From: RUG369 sp050949645
GTDB taxonomy: Bacteria > Planctomycetota > Planctomycetia > Pirellulales > Thermoguttaceae
Assembly: GCA_050949645.1 (NCBI GenBank)
Contig: JBMNGC010000001.1
Coordinates: 1,426,001 to 1,490,000 of the forward strand
Length of the DNA stretch: 64,000 nt
Reading direction: 5' to 3'
Below the pieces are notes generated by a model. The model had not been told where the DNA came from, ran no database searches, and was given only the letters and a program-made list of their open reading frames with translations. The position numbers were made by a program, and so were the translations under genes. Shown here piece after piece: positions 37,277 to 45,748 of this stretch. Position 1 is the first letter of the stretch; every line of letters begins with the position of its first letter.

Positions 37277-38668
37277 ATGACAGATTCACATCAGGGAAAG
37301 CGCGCACGACGCGTCGTCGCTGAAATCATCTCCATTGGAGACGAGATTACCACTGGCGTTATCCTCAATACCAACGCGCCGTTTCTAAGTCAATCGCTGG
37401 AGGAAATCGGCGTTCGCACCCTTTATCACACGACGGTCAGCGACGACATGACGGCAATGGTCGAAGCGTTTGCGGTCGCGTTTCGTCGCGCCGACGTCGT
37501 CGTCTGCACCGGCGGACTTGGCCCCACTCAGGACGATCTAACGCGTCAAGCGGTTGCTCGAACTCTTGGCGTCGACCTCGCCTTTGATCAGGCTTCCTTC
37601 GACCACACCGCCGAGCTTTTGGCCAGGCGCGGTCGACAAATGCCCGAATCCAATAAGATTCAGGCATATATTCCTAAGGGTTCGCGCGCTATCTATAACC
37701 CTAACGGCACGGCGCCCGGGTTCGTCGTCGAAGAAAAACGCTCGCGATTGCCGAATATCCCGCTCTCCTATGGCTCTCTAAAAACCGGAGCCGAATTGGA
37801 CGGCGAATTCATCTTTTTGGCGTTTCCAGGGGTCCCCGCCGAGGTGCGCGATATGTGGCTTGGCAACGAGGGACGTTACGCGATTGAACGATTCAACGAC
37901 CGTATCCTGGAAGGAAAACGCACAGTCTATCGAACGAAGAGAATCAATTGTTTCGGCGCAGGAGAAAGCGTTATTGAAGCGAAACTTCCGGGTCTGATTG
38001 ACCGCGATCATTTCCCAACCGTCGGCATTACCGCAAGGAATAGCATTATCACCTTGCACGTCTTTGCCGAGGGGCAATCGGAAGAGGAATGCGATCGTCA
38101 AATAGAAGAGATTTCACAGGAAGTTTTTTCAAAGGTTGGAGAATTCATTTTCGGCGAGGACGATGTAACGCTCGCAACCGCCCTTGGCAACAATCTTCGC
38201 CCGCAATGTCGTAAAGTCGGCGTTCTAGAATGGGGCACGCAGGGCGCGCTTGCCAAGTCCTTCGATTCCGATCTACTTGGCTTCGGTCGCGTCTTTGGCG
38301 AATCGGAACGCGATAAATTTATCCAGTTCTTCGGCGATTCGTCAACAACGCCGGAGGGTCAGCGAAAGCGGAGCCCGCGTCATAGCTCCTTCAGCTCTAC
38401 GTATTACGTTGACAATATCCCCATTTCGCCGGCTCTTCAGAAGTTCTACGATACGGAACGAGACGGTCAGACGATCGATTATTTACTCGCGGTCGGCCCC
38501 TACCCCGTCAATCGCACGTCGGGTACGGTCGACGTCGTCTTCGTCGATTTCCGCGACCCCAAGCTTCCTGTTTTCCGTCGCGACACGTTCGCCTTTGGAG
38601 GCCAGCCGGCAATAATCGACGCTCTCTTCTCTAATCGCGCGATGGACCTCCTTCTGAGAAATCAGTAA
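37277..38668 (+). CDS. CinA-family protein with degenerate amidohydrolase domain
   Basis: 463 residues. The N-terminal MoCF/CinA domain is well conserved: AEIISIGDEITTGVILNTNAPFL, VVVCTGGLGPTQDDLTRQAVA, AYIPKGSRAIYNPNGTAPGF and FLAFPGVPAEVRDMW. The C-terminal domain aligns with PncC/CinA-C, but the catalytic motif AESCTGG reads LEWGTQG (Ser replaced by Trp) and the usual TGIAGP is only AVGPYP. Nicotinamide-nucleotide deamidase activity is therefore unlikely, while the N-terminal hydrolase/binding domain may still work. Start ATG 37277 gives the standard N-terminus after a basic leader. Confidence 0.85.
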   Translation: MTDSHQGKRARRVVAEIISIGDEITTGVILNTNAPFLSQSLEEIGVRTLYHTTVSDDMTAMVEAFAVAFRRADVVVCTGGLGPTQDDLTRQAVARTLGVDLAFDQASFDHTAELLARRGRQMPESNKIQAYIPKGSRAIYNPNGTAPGFVVEEKRSRLPNIPLSYGSLKTGAELDGEFIFLAFPGVPAEVRDMWLGNEGRYAIERFNDRILEGKRTVYRTKRINCFGAGESVIEAKLPGLIDRDHFPTVGITARNSIITLHVFAEGQSEEECDRQIEEISQEVFSKVGEFIFGEDDVTLATALGNNLRPQCRKVGVLEWGTQGALAKSFDSDLLGFGRVFGESERDKFIQFFGDSSTTPEGQRKRSPRHSSFSSTYYVDNIPISPALQKFYDTERDGQTIDYLLAVGPYPVNRTSGTVDVVFVDFRDPKLPVFRRDTFAFGGQPAIIDALFSNRAMDLLLRNQ

Positions 38669-38705
38669 CCGAAGACGGCGCCGCGTTACAATAAAAATAA
38701 ACAAT

Positions 38706-38739
38706 CACGGCGGTTCGTGGAGATCCTCGAACCGCCGTG
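38706..38739. terminator. Bidirectional hairpin terminator
   Basis: A perfect 12-bp inverted repeat (CACGGCGGTTCG and complement) lies between convergent genes; T-rich sequence follows on both strands. Confidence 0.75.
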
Positions 38740-38772
38740 CTTGTTTTGTCATGCTAAAGGGACGTTAACGCG

Positions 38773-39639
38773 TCAGACGTCGCAAATCTTAACCGCCTCA
38801 TAAAGAGAATCGAGCCCGTGCTTGGGCAAGAATTCGTGCGCGATATAGCCCTGATAGCCGAGATCTTTGATAGCGCGAATGATTGGCGGATAATTGAGTT
38901 CCTGATCATCGTCGAGGTCGTTCCGACCAGGGTTACCCGCCGTGTGGAAATGCCCTATGCAGTCGAACGCGCGACGAATATTGTTGATGACGTCTCCTTC
39001 CATGCGATGCATGTGGTAGATATCGTAGAGAAGCTTGACACGCTCGCTACCGACGCCCTTCACCAGGTCGATTCCCCACTGAACGGAGTCCGCCATGTAG
39101 TCGTCGTGATCCTTGGAGTTAAGAAGCTCCATGCAAACGTTGACCTTATGCTTTTCCGCAATCAACGCGACTTTCTTAAGCGCCTCAATGCAGTTTTTGA
39201 GTCCGTCCTGAGGATCCATGCCCTTGCGGTCGCCAGAAAGCGAAATGACGTTCGGAACGTCGAGCTCGGCCGCCATAGGAATGTATTTCTCATAGGACGC
39301 CACGACGCGCTCATGGTTTTCCTTACGGTTGATTCCAACGCGAATCTGAACCTCTGGAACGTTGCCCATCGTGACGGTCATGCCGTGGTCGCGCACAAGC
39401 TCCCAGTCCTTCGGATCGATCAGGTCGACGCCGGCCATACCCATGCTCTTGCATATGTCGCAGAATTCGGCGAGCGGAATCGAGCCGAAGCACCATTTAC
39501 TCACGGACTGTTTGATATCGCCCTTAAAGCCTTCGGGAATTTCATATTTCTTAATTTCGTCCGCCATAGAGAATCCTCCCATCGTTGCGGCAACGCCCGT
39601 GAGCGCTGCGCAAAGCGCTTCGCGTCTTGTCATTTGCAT
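38773..39639 (-). CDS. Tat-exported TIM-barrel sugar isomerase/epimerase-like (hydroxypyruvate isomerase type)
   Basis: About 288 residues. The N-terminus MTRREALCAALTGVAATMGGFSMA is a probable Tat signal. The body is an AP-endonuclease-2/xylose-isomerase-like barrel: FCDICKSMGMAGVDLIDPKDWEL, NVCMELLNSKDH (metal Glu), KLLYDIYHMHRMEGD (metal Asp/His), GHFHTAGNPGRNDLD (His) and YIAHEFLP (final Glu). This matches the hydroxypyruvate isomerase branch in which several exported planctomycete enzymes fall; the true substrate is unknown. ATG 39639 follows AGAGGA at 8 nt; the longer ORF from 39726 disrupts the signal. Confidence 0.86.
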   Translation of the reverse strand: MQMTRREALCAALTGVAATMGGFSMADEIKKYEIPEGFKGDIKQSVSKWCFGSIPLAEFCDICKSMGMAGVDLIDPKDWELVRDHGMTVTMGNVPEVQIRVGINRKENHERVVASYEKYIPMAAELDVPNVISLSGDRKGMDPQDGLKNCIEALKKVALIAEKHKVNVCMELLNSKDHDDYMADSVQWGIDLVKGVGSERVKLLYDIYHMHRMEGDVINNIRRAFDCIGHFHTAGNPGRNDLDDDQELNYPPIIRAIKDLGYQGYIAHEFLPKHGLDSLYEAVKICDV

Positions 39640-40168
39640 AATACGTTCCTCTCGTTGCAGCGCTCTCACCCGTTTTCCAAAAGACAGATACAAGGCGAGC
39701 GTCTGATGTGGGTGTAAGAAGTTCAAGGTCCGTCGGTAGCAAGAACCGTGCCTTGGAATTCTGTTATAAGTCGGATTACAACCCGACTATTGCCCCATTC
39801 TAAACTTCATAACCTCTCGTTTCAAGACTTCTGCCTGATTTTACAATACTCAAGGCGCGCTCGTCCTTCTGTCAACGACGCCCTCTTAGCGATTTGCTCT
39901 ATCATGAGGTAGACGACGCCCCGTAACGCGTCGTACGCATAGCGCGAAGTTGTACGACTCAAGTAGTCACAAAAAGCTCATGTCCCGAATAATCGGATAT
40001 CTCTCTTAAAATTCCCTTTTTCTATGGGAACATAAAAAATCCCAATGGGGTCTACCCAAACCGGGGTCGATAGGGATATAATAGTCGGGGAAGGGTCGGT
40101 TCAGACCGAGAGTCTTTCGACGGTGAATAATTTCCGTGTAAAGAAGCGGTCAAACAAGGAGAACTGAT
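39640..40168. other. Long gene-free divergent region
   Basis: About 530 bp. Contains a hairpin ACGACGC/GCGTCGT (39913-39934), a short inverted repeat near 39770-39787 (AGTCGG/CCGACT), several G/C-rich direct motifs before 40070, and a TATAAT at 40077. No gene recognised. Confidence 0.4.
40077..40082 (+). promoter_or_regulatory. Possible -10 element of the zinc-ribbon peptide gene
   Basis: Perfect TATAAT 87 bp before the start, but no recognisable -35 at 16-18 bp spacing. Confidence 0.3.
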
Positions 40169-40501
40169 ATGTTCAAAAAGTATTTTTTTGCAATTTGCAT
40201 ACTTCTTCTCGTCGCGTTAACAACGGCCGACGCCGCCGCTCCGCGTTATAAAGCGAGACTTTGCAACGTTTGCTCCTTTGGCTCAAAGGCGCAAAACTGC
40301 GTAAAATGCGGGAAGTGGGCGCCAAGCGGATTCTCGCAGGCGCTCTTGTGCGGCAGCTGCGGATTCGGTTCCAAAGACCAGTACTGCGTAAAATGCGGTA
40401 AATGGACGTCTAGCGGCTACGTCGACGCTCGGCTCTGCATTAACTGCGGCTTTGGAACGAAGAAAGACAACTGCGTGAAGTGCGGCAAATGGGTTAACTG
40501 A
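40169..40501 (+). CDS. Small exported Cys-rich protein with three zinc-ribbon-like repeats
   Basis: 110 residues. A signal peptide (YFFAICILLLVALTTADAAA) is followed by three near-identical units of about 26 residues, each CxxCxFGxKxxxCVKCGKW: units open LCNVCSFGSKAQNC, LCGSCGFGSKDQYC and LCINCGFGTKKDNC, all ending VKCGKW. Each unit has four cysteines spaced like a zinc ribbon or rubredoxin knuckle. A perfect AAGGAGAACTG precedes ATG. Metal binding or disulfide-bonded surface structure is inferred from spacing only. The CPBP protease gene follows after 54 bp with no terminator between. Confidence 0.8.
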   Translation: MFKKYFFAICILLLVALTTADAAAPRYKARLCNVCSFGSKAQNCVKCGKWAPSGFSQALLCGSCGFGSKDQYCVKCGKWTSSGYVDARLCINCGFGTKKDNCVKCGKWVN

Positions 40502-40555
40502 ACCCCGCAAGTCTACCCACCAACTATCTCGAATATCTTTTTTAAAGCAAACGTC

Positions 40556-41398
40556 ATGTCCAATCAACGCGGCGTCGGCGTCTCTGAAAACGTCGACGCT
40601 CTTATATATAATCCCACGTTTATTCGCTCGTCGCGCAACTATTTATTGTCCTTTGTCAGAGGGAAAAATTTCAAGACAACTGTTATCCTGCTCTACGCGG
40701 TCTTTGCGCTTAGCCTCTGGAAATACGTTCCAGCGGCGCCACGCCTCGCCGATCCGGAAACTGGAAAATGCGTCCTGACGCTAGGCGATCAAAAACTTGC
40801 CAGCCCTCTCGACGGATCGTTGAAGGTTTCGACGGGCGTTTATCTGTGGAATGCGCGGAAGATTTGGGTAGCGTTCTTTATCATGGGCGTCTTTCCCGCG
40901 CTCATCGTCAAATTCATTTTCAAGGAAAGCCTTGCCGATTACGGACTCTACCCAAAATCCATCAAGAGAACTCTCAACTCATTTTTGAACTTTGCTCCTC
41001 TCTTTCTCATTCTCGGATGGCTGAGCGCCCAGTCGAAAGTGTTTTACAGCGTCTATCCCTACAACCCGTTCGCAGGGGTTTCGTGGAAGGCGCTACTCCT
41101 GCATGCGGCGATGTATCTCTTCCTTTACTACTTCGCATGGGAGTTCATGTTCCGTGGATTTATGCAGATTGGGCTTGCCGACTCGCTCGGTTCAGTTCCG
41201 GCCGCCGTCATGATTCAGATTATCGCTTCGACGATGCTTCATTACGGACATCCTTTCTCGGAAACGCTCGGATGCATCGCTGGAGGACTTCTTTGGGGTT
41301 ATCTCGTACTACGAACTAAGTCGCTCTGGTCCGGATGGTGGCAGCACGCGCTGCTAGGAATTACGCTCGATGTGACTGTGGTTTTGAACGTGATTTGA
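40556..41398 (+). CDS. CPBP-family intramembrane metalloprotease
   Basis: 280 residues, about seven to eight hydrophobic helices. The catalytic motifs of the family are visible: EFMFRGF (Glu and Arg; the usual EExxxR has Trp-Glu here), STMLHYGHPFSE and the final GWWQHALLG with His. It probably cleaves or processes membrane or exported substrates, as the Rce1/Abi group does. It sits directly downstream of the Cys-rich exported peptide gene, so that peptide is a candidate substrate, but this is conjecture. Confidence 0.85.
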   Translation: MSNQRGVGVSENVDALIYNPTFIRSSRNYLLSFVRGKNFKTTVILLYAVFALSLWKYVPAAPRLADPETGKCVLTLGDQKLASPLDGSLKVSTGVYLWNARKIWVAFFIMGVFPALIVKFIFKESLADYGLYPKSIKRTLNSFLNFAPLFLILGWLSAQSKVFYSVYPYNPFAGVSWKALLLHAAMYLFLYYFAWEFMFRGFMQIGLADSLGSVPAAVMIQIIASTMLHYGHPFSETLGCIAGGLLWGYLVLRTKSLWSGWWQHALLGITLDVTVVLNVI

Positions 41399-41437
41399 CG
41401 CGCCGCGCGTAATCACTGCTATGAAGAGGAACGAATA

Positions 41438-42463
41438 ATGCAATTGAGACAAATTGGAACGACAGAAATTGAGGCGTCCGCCGTCGCGCTTGGAACTTGG
41501 GTTATGGGCGGCTGGATGTGGGGCGATTGCGACGACTCGCTCGCCGAACGCGCAATTCAAACTTCGCTCGACGCTGGAATCAACATGATCGACACGGCGC
41601 CGATCTATGGGTTCGGGCGTTCTGAAGAAACGGTCGGACGCGCTATTCGCGGACGCAAACGCGACTCAATCGTGATTGCGTCGAAGTGCGGTCTCTTCTG
41701 GGATAACGCGCCGTTGCCGCCTAATACGGGAGAATGGCATTGCTATTCTGACGACGCTGGACGAACGGAAACGCTGGAAAAATACGCCGTCTACCGTTGG
41801 TTGCGTCCCGACGTCCTGCGCCGAGGAGTCGAGGATAGCCTCCGCAGGCTCAAGACGGATTACATTGACGTGATGCAAATTCATCACGTCTCTGATCGAA
41901 CGACCCCAATCGCCGACGCTATGGGCGTCCTCGAAGAAATGCGAAAAGAGGGCAAAATTCGCGCCGTCGGAATCTCTAATGCGACTCGTTCGCAGTTTGA
42001 CGAATATTGCCAATATGGAACGCTCGACGTCGATCAGGAAAGATACTCGATGCTTGATCGGAAGGTCGAAGAGAACGGACTGCTAGAAGGTTGCAAAGAG
42101 AAAGACGTCGCCTTCTTCGCCTATTCGCCCTTAGAAAACGGCCTACTCACGGGCAAGCTCGATCCCACTCGCGCCTTTAAGCGCGGAGATCTGCGATTGG
42201 GCAATCCAAAATTCTCGAAAGAAAATATAACAAAGGTTAATCTTGCGCTCGACGCTCTCTCTGAAATCGCGCGCCATTACGACCTTGAGGTCGGTCAATT
42301 TGCGATCGCGTGGATTCTTTCGAGATACGATAAAGCGTTTGCGCTCTGCGGAGCGCGAACGCCAGAACAGGCGCTTTCTAACGCGGCGGGGGGCAACGCG
42401 ACGATTTCCGCGGAAGATATCGAGGCGGTCGATTCGATCCTCAAAGAATTTAAGCTGATCTAA
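41438..42463 (+). CDS. Aldo/keto reductase
   Basis: 341 residues, a TIM barrel of the NADPH-dependent aldo/keto reductase superfamily. It starts LRQIGTTEIEASAVALGTWVMGGWMWG; the catalytic Asp/Tyr are in NMIDTAPIYGFGRSEE, Lys in IVIASKCGLFW and His in MQIHHVSD. The C-terminal coenzyme-binding part is FAIAWILSR and ALCGARTPEQ. Substrate unknown; relatives reduce sugar or xenobiotic aldehydes. GAGGAACGAATA precedes ATG at good spacing. Converges on the Gfo/Idh gene across a bidirectional terminator. Confidence 0.92.
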   Translation: MQLRQIGTTEIEASAVALGTWVMGGWMWGDCDDSLAERAIQTSLDAGINMIDTAPIYGFGRSEETVGRAIRGRKRDSIVIASKCGLFWDNAPLPPNTGEWHCYSDDAGRTETLEKYAVYRWLRPDVLRRGVEDSLRRLKTDYIDVMQIHHVSDRTTPIADAMGVLEEMRKEGKIRAVGISNATRSQFDEYCQYGTLDVDQERYSMLDRKVEENGLLEGCKEKDVAFFAYSPLENGLLTGKLDPTRAFKRGDLRLGNPKFSKENITKVNLALDALSEIARHYDLEVGQFAIAWILSRYDKAFALCGARTPEQALSNAAGGNATISAEDIEAVDSILKEFKLI

Positions 42464-42484
42464 CAACCAGACTTCGCCAATATT

Positions 42485-42526
42485 AAAGAAGCGGACGTCG
42501 CCATATTGGCTTCGTCCGCTTCTTTT
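42485..42526. terminator. Bidirectional intrinsic terminator
   Basis: A perfect 13-bp stem (AAAGAAGCGGACG and complement) with a 15-nt loop that itself contains GCCATATTGGC; A-run and T-run flank it, between convergent genes. Confidence 0.88.
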
Positions 42527-42554
42527 TTCTTAAAAAACTATCAATCGACAGAAC

Positions 42555-43616
42555 TCAACCCGCAATCTTGAGAGTTCTGGTCTGCGACGTTCCGGCGCGG
42601 CAAGCTCTCGCTTCCAAATCGTGAATAATTTCTTCGGCGACCACAACGGCTTCCGCTGCGCGCTCGCCGGGTACGACCGAGCGTTCGCCGCGAAGAATAG
42701 ACGACGTGAAATTCTGCATCTCGAGCTCGAGCGCGTCTATCGGATCATGAACGAGCTCGATCGTTTCATATTCGTCCGTCATAAAGGTCGGAACGCGCTC
42801 GCTCATTTCGGCAAGGGTAACAGAACTTGGAGAATAAGCGCCCGCAAGAATCTTCTGCTTGGGGCAGATCATCCTGGCGGAACGAGTGGCAAAGTCAATT
42901 TGAACGGTTTTATTCGCCGCCTGAATCGTCATGCGGCGCTCCGCGCGCTGCTCGACGCGAGACGCCTTGAGTCGCGCGACGGAACCGTTGGCAAAAAGAA
43001 GAGTCGCGTAGGACGAGTCTTCATGGCCGCCCATCTGAGCGACGCCAAACGCGGAAACGCGTTCGACAGGCGAAGGGACCAGCGAAAGGACGAGCTCAAG
43101 GTCATGAATCATGAGATCGAGCGTCGCGCCGACGTCCGTGGAGCGGAAGGTATAGCCGCTCGTACGCGTTGCGTCGATCATCACGGGCGTCAATCCCATT
43201 CTGACGTCCTCAAGACGATCCCACGCAGCGCGCCACGCCGGATTGTGCTGTTCGACGTGCCCGACCTGAAAAACAACGCCCTTCTCTTTTGCGAGGCGCG
43301 TAAGCTCAAGCGCTGAACTGCCGTCGGTTGTAACGGGCTTTTCCATAAGGAGATGTTTGCCAGCGCCAAGGACGCCGCGTCCAATCTCGGCGTGCAGAAT
43401 CGACGGGGTAGCAACGACAACCGCGTCAACCTCGGCTAAAAGGTCGGAGACGACTCCATAATCGCGAACGCCGTGTTGAGTGGCGACGCGTTTACGAGCC
43501 GCTTCGCAGACGTCGGCGACTCCAACGAACTCTACATCAGGGTTGGCGGCAGCTTTCGACGCGTGAAAGCTCCCGAGACGACCTGTTCCAATCACGCCTA
43601 ATCGAACTTTATCCAT
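42555..43616 (-). CDS. Gfo/Idh/MocA-family oxidoreductase
   Basis: About 353 residues. The N-terminal Rossmann fold is MDKVRLGVIGTGRLGSFHASKAAANPDVEFVGVAD, with AVVVATPSILHAEIGRGVLGAGKHLLMEKPVTTDG (Lys of the EKP motif) and FQVGHVEQHNPAW. The C-terminal domain contains the GATLDLMIHDLEL active-site His. Such genes sit after lpxC/lpxB-type genes in many bacteria, where UDP-GlcNAc 3-dehydrogenase (GnnA) is one relative, so a role in lipid A sugar modification is possible but not proven. ATG 43616 is chosen; the ORF start at 43643 lacks a ribosome site. Confidence 0.9.
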   Translation of the reverse strand: MDKVRLGVIGTGRLGSFHASKAAANPDVEFVGVADVCEAARKRVATQHGVRDYGVVSDLLAEVDAVVVATPSILHAEIGRGVLGAGKHLLMEKPVTTDGSSALELTRLAKEKGVVFQVGHVEQHNPAWRAAWDRLEDVRMGLTPVMIDATRTSGYTFRSTDVGATLDLMIHDLELVLSLVPSPVERVSAFGVAQMGGHEDSSYATLLFANGSVARLKASRVEQRAERRMTIQAANKTVQIDFATRSARMICPKQKILAGAYSPSSVTLAEMSERVPTFMTDEYETIELVHDPIDALELEMQNFTSSILRGERSVVPGERAAEAVVVAEEIIHDLEARACRAGTSQTRTLKIAG

Positions 43617-43670
43617 GACTATGTTCCATCCTTGGGATTTCATAAAGCGGTTCCGAGTTCCGCTCGTCTC

Positions 43671-44579
43671 TTATGCGTCCTGTCCGCACGCAGCAAGCAA
43701 CGCGGCGACAAGCTCAACGTTCTGCTGATGCCCGGTTTTATACGCGCGAAATTCTCCCAACCAATCGACGGGCGCGAGCGCAAAGTCGCCGACCATGTCG
43801 AGAATTTTATGACTGGCGCATTCGTTTTCAAAACGCAATTCGTTGTCGACTATTCCATCTGGCGCGAAAACGAGCGCGTTTTGAGGAGTTACGCGCTGAC
43901 AGAAGCCGCTTGCGCGAAGCGCGTTGGCCTCTTCTAGCGTCAAAAATGTTCGACAAGGCGCGATCTCATGAAGGTAGTCCTCAGGATCGCGACTAAAATT
44001 AAACGAAGCTTTCTGATTTGGAATCGAACGCGGCGGATCGTAAAAAAGAACGTACTCGTAAAAAGTTTCGCCCGATGCGCTCGGTCGAAACTCAATCCTC
44101 GCGTCGTTCGCCGAACCGTCGTTGGCAAAATAAGTACCGGGCTCTTCAATGCTCAAAAGAGCCCTTTCCGCACTCTGCTGGACAACGCCGGCGTCCAAAA
44201 ACGCTCTCAAAAATGGCGCGCAAGAGCCGTCGAGCCCCGGCGCTTCCGGTGCGTTGACAACAATATCGCAGTTGTCGACGCGAGCGGCGCGCAACGCCGA
44301 GAGTACGTGCTCGACCATATCGACTTGAGCGTTCCCAACGGCCAGGCTCGTCTGACGCGGCTTAGAGACGCGATTTTCGACGAGCGCAGGAATAGAGGGC
44401 GAATTTGGGAGATCATCGCGAAAGAAGCGGATCCCTGTATTCTCCTCCGCCGGCCGGAAGGAGTAGACAACGTCGACTCCAGTCCACAGACCAAAGCCTG
44501 CGACGTCGACGCGGCGCGCGAGCGTCTGCTGACGACGAACTGAGTCAACTTGGGCTACCCGAGGGATTCCGCGAAACAT
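43671..44579 (-). CDS. lpxC: UDP-3-O-acyl-N-acetylglucosamine deacetylase LpxC
   Basis: About 302 residues. Catalyses the first committed step of lipid A synthesis using zinc. Motifs: RQQTLARRVDVAGFGLWTG at the start, the catalytic Glu/His in MVEHVLSAL, the substrate loop APGLDGSCAPFL, zinc ligands His and Asp in SHKILDMVGDFAL and the catalytic His in GHQQNV. ATG 44579 has GGGAG 8 nt upstream. The gene lies 20 bp after ompH and is followed by the Gfo/Idh gene, giving an ompH-lpxC-oxidoreductase operon. Confidence 0.95.
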   Translation of the reverse strand: MFRGIPRVAQVDSVRRQQTLARRVDVAGFGLWTGVDVVYSFRPAEENTGIRFFRDDLPNSPSIPALVENRVSKPRQTSLAVGNAQVDMVEHVLSALRAARVDNCDIVVNAPEAPGLDGSCAPFLRAFLDAGVVQQSAERALLSIEEPGTYFANDGSANDARIEFRPSASGETFYEYVLFYDPPRSIPNQKASFNFSRDPEDYLHEIAPCRTFLTLEEANALRASGFCQRVTPQNALVFAPDGIVDNELRFENECASHKILDMVGDFALAPVDWLGEFRAYKTGHQQNVELVAALLAACGQDA

Positions 44580-44599
44580 TCGTATGTCTCCCACAAAGG

Positions 44600-45418
44600 T
44601 CAGCGACGAGGAGCGACGGACGGCGCAGTCGCGGTCCGAGGCGCAGCGGCGCCAACGCGATTCTGAGCGCCAACCGTCTGCTGAGGCTGAGCTGAAGGCT
44701 GAGGTTGAGTCTGAGCGGCGTTCATCGCCTGCGCGCCAAGGTTCCCAAGAGGAGAAGCGTCCGCGGGTCCGCCCTTAGGCGCCCCGACAGCGGCGACAAG
44801 CTGCGCCTTGACCAGTTCGGTAATATCGCATTCAGGACGATTCCAGACAATCGTATTCTGGTCCGCTTCCTGAAGGGTCAGGAATTCTTCCGAAACGTTC
44901 GCGTTCGCTTCGGGGGGAATCGTAACTTTGGAGTGAACGATCAGAACGCCATTCTGTCTCGCGACTTCTTGAATCGCTGACTGGAGATCTTTGTAGGCGC
45001 GGAAAAGAAGCTGCGTACGATCCATGATAATCTTCTGCTGCGCGTCTTCCGCCTTGAATTGAGCGTCGCTAAGTTCCTTGCGGATCGAAGCCATCTGCTC
45101 GTCATACTCAGGGCTGCCGACCTTATAGGTCTGCTGAAGCTTGTTGAGCTGATCCTGAGCCTCTTGCTGAGCTTTCGTGAATTCAATCGAAATCATCTGC
45201 AATTTCTGTGAAAGCGCGGGGATTTGATCCGCGACAATCGGATGATTTGCGAGGACGGTTCGCAGATCGACAACGCCTACGAGAAGATTGCGTTGCGCGC
45301 GCTGAGCGGTCGCGCCATTGGCGCCGTTAGCGGCGGCCTGCTGGGCTTGTGCGGATTCAACCGCAATGCAAAGTGAAGCGCAAAGAAGCGCCAAAAGGAT
45401 TAGACGGACGTGTTTCAC
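44600..45418 (-). CDS. OmpH/Skp-family periplasmic chaperone
   Basis: 272 residues, longer than typical Skp (~160). Signal peptide LILLALLCASLCIAVESAQA. The core starts VGVVDLRTVLANHP and has the long coiled-coil tentacles (KAQQEAQDQLNKLQQTYKV, ASIRKELSDAQFKAEDAQQK). The extra C-terminal 60 residues are Gln/Pro/Ala-rich low complexity (MNAAQTQPQPSAQPQQ). GTG start with AGGAG 10 nt upstream. Probably escorts outer-membrane proteins through the periplasm. Linked upstream of lpxC, as Skp genes are linked to lipid A genes in many diderms. Confidence 0.88.
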   Translation of the reverse strand: MKHVRLILLALLCASLCIAVESAQAQQAAANGANGATAQRAQRNLLVGVVDLRTVLANHPIVADQIPALSQKLQMISIEFTKAQQEAQDQLNKLQQTYKVGSPEYDEQMASIRKELSDAQFKAEDAQQKIIMDRTQLLFRAYKDLQSAIQEVARQNGVLIVHSKVTIPPEANANVSEEFLTLQEADQNTIVWNRPECDITELVKAQLVAAVGAPKGGPADASPLGNLGAQAMNAAQTQPQPSAQPQQTVGAQNRVGAAAPRTATAPSVAPRR

Positions 45419-45748
45419 TTTAATTCTCCTGGAAACGTCGCAAGACGTTCGACCACAAAAAAATGCGTCAACTGCGGGAAGGTTGAACTGCGAACGCTAC
45501 CCTTGCAGCAAGGAACGATTGGGAATTCAATACCAATCCCAATTTCATCGGCTCGGATACTGACGTATTTCCAAGCGCGTGTAAAGGCCGGTTTTTCCTC
45601 TTTTCTAACCGTCGCTGAAAAATTTCATAAAAAAAGGAGCGTAGTGGCGCGCGACCAACGAGTCTTGTATAATGGGGCGCGCGAGCGCGTCCTCTTGATA
45701 GCTGCCATTATTCGCCTGCTTACCGCCGACGCATAGGGGAGATCAGCC
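45419..45748. other. Intergenic region with a zinc-ribbon-like remnant
   Basis: 330 bp between divergent ompH and the GH-like gene. At about 45455-45495 one frame reads TTKKCVNCGKVE, which resembles one repeat of the peptide at 40169. TATAAT at 45668-45673 lies 75 bp before the GH-like gene; its -35 region is weak. Confidence 0.35.
45668..45673 (+). promoter_or_regulatory. Possible -10 element of the GH-like gene
   Basis: Perfect TATAAT preceded by TTG, without a good -35. A GC-rich GCGCGCGAGCGCG sequence follows in the early leader. Confidence 0.3.
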
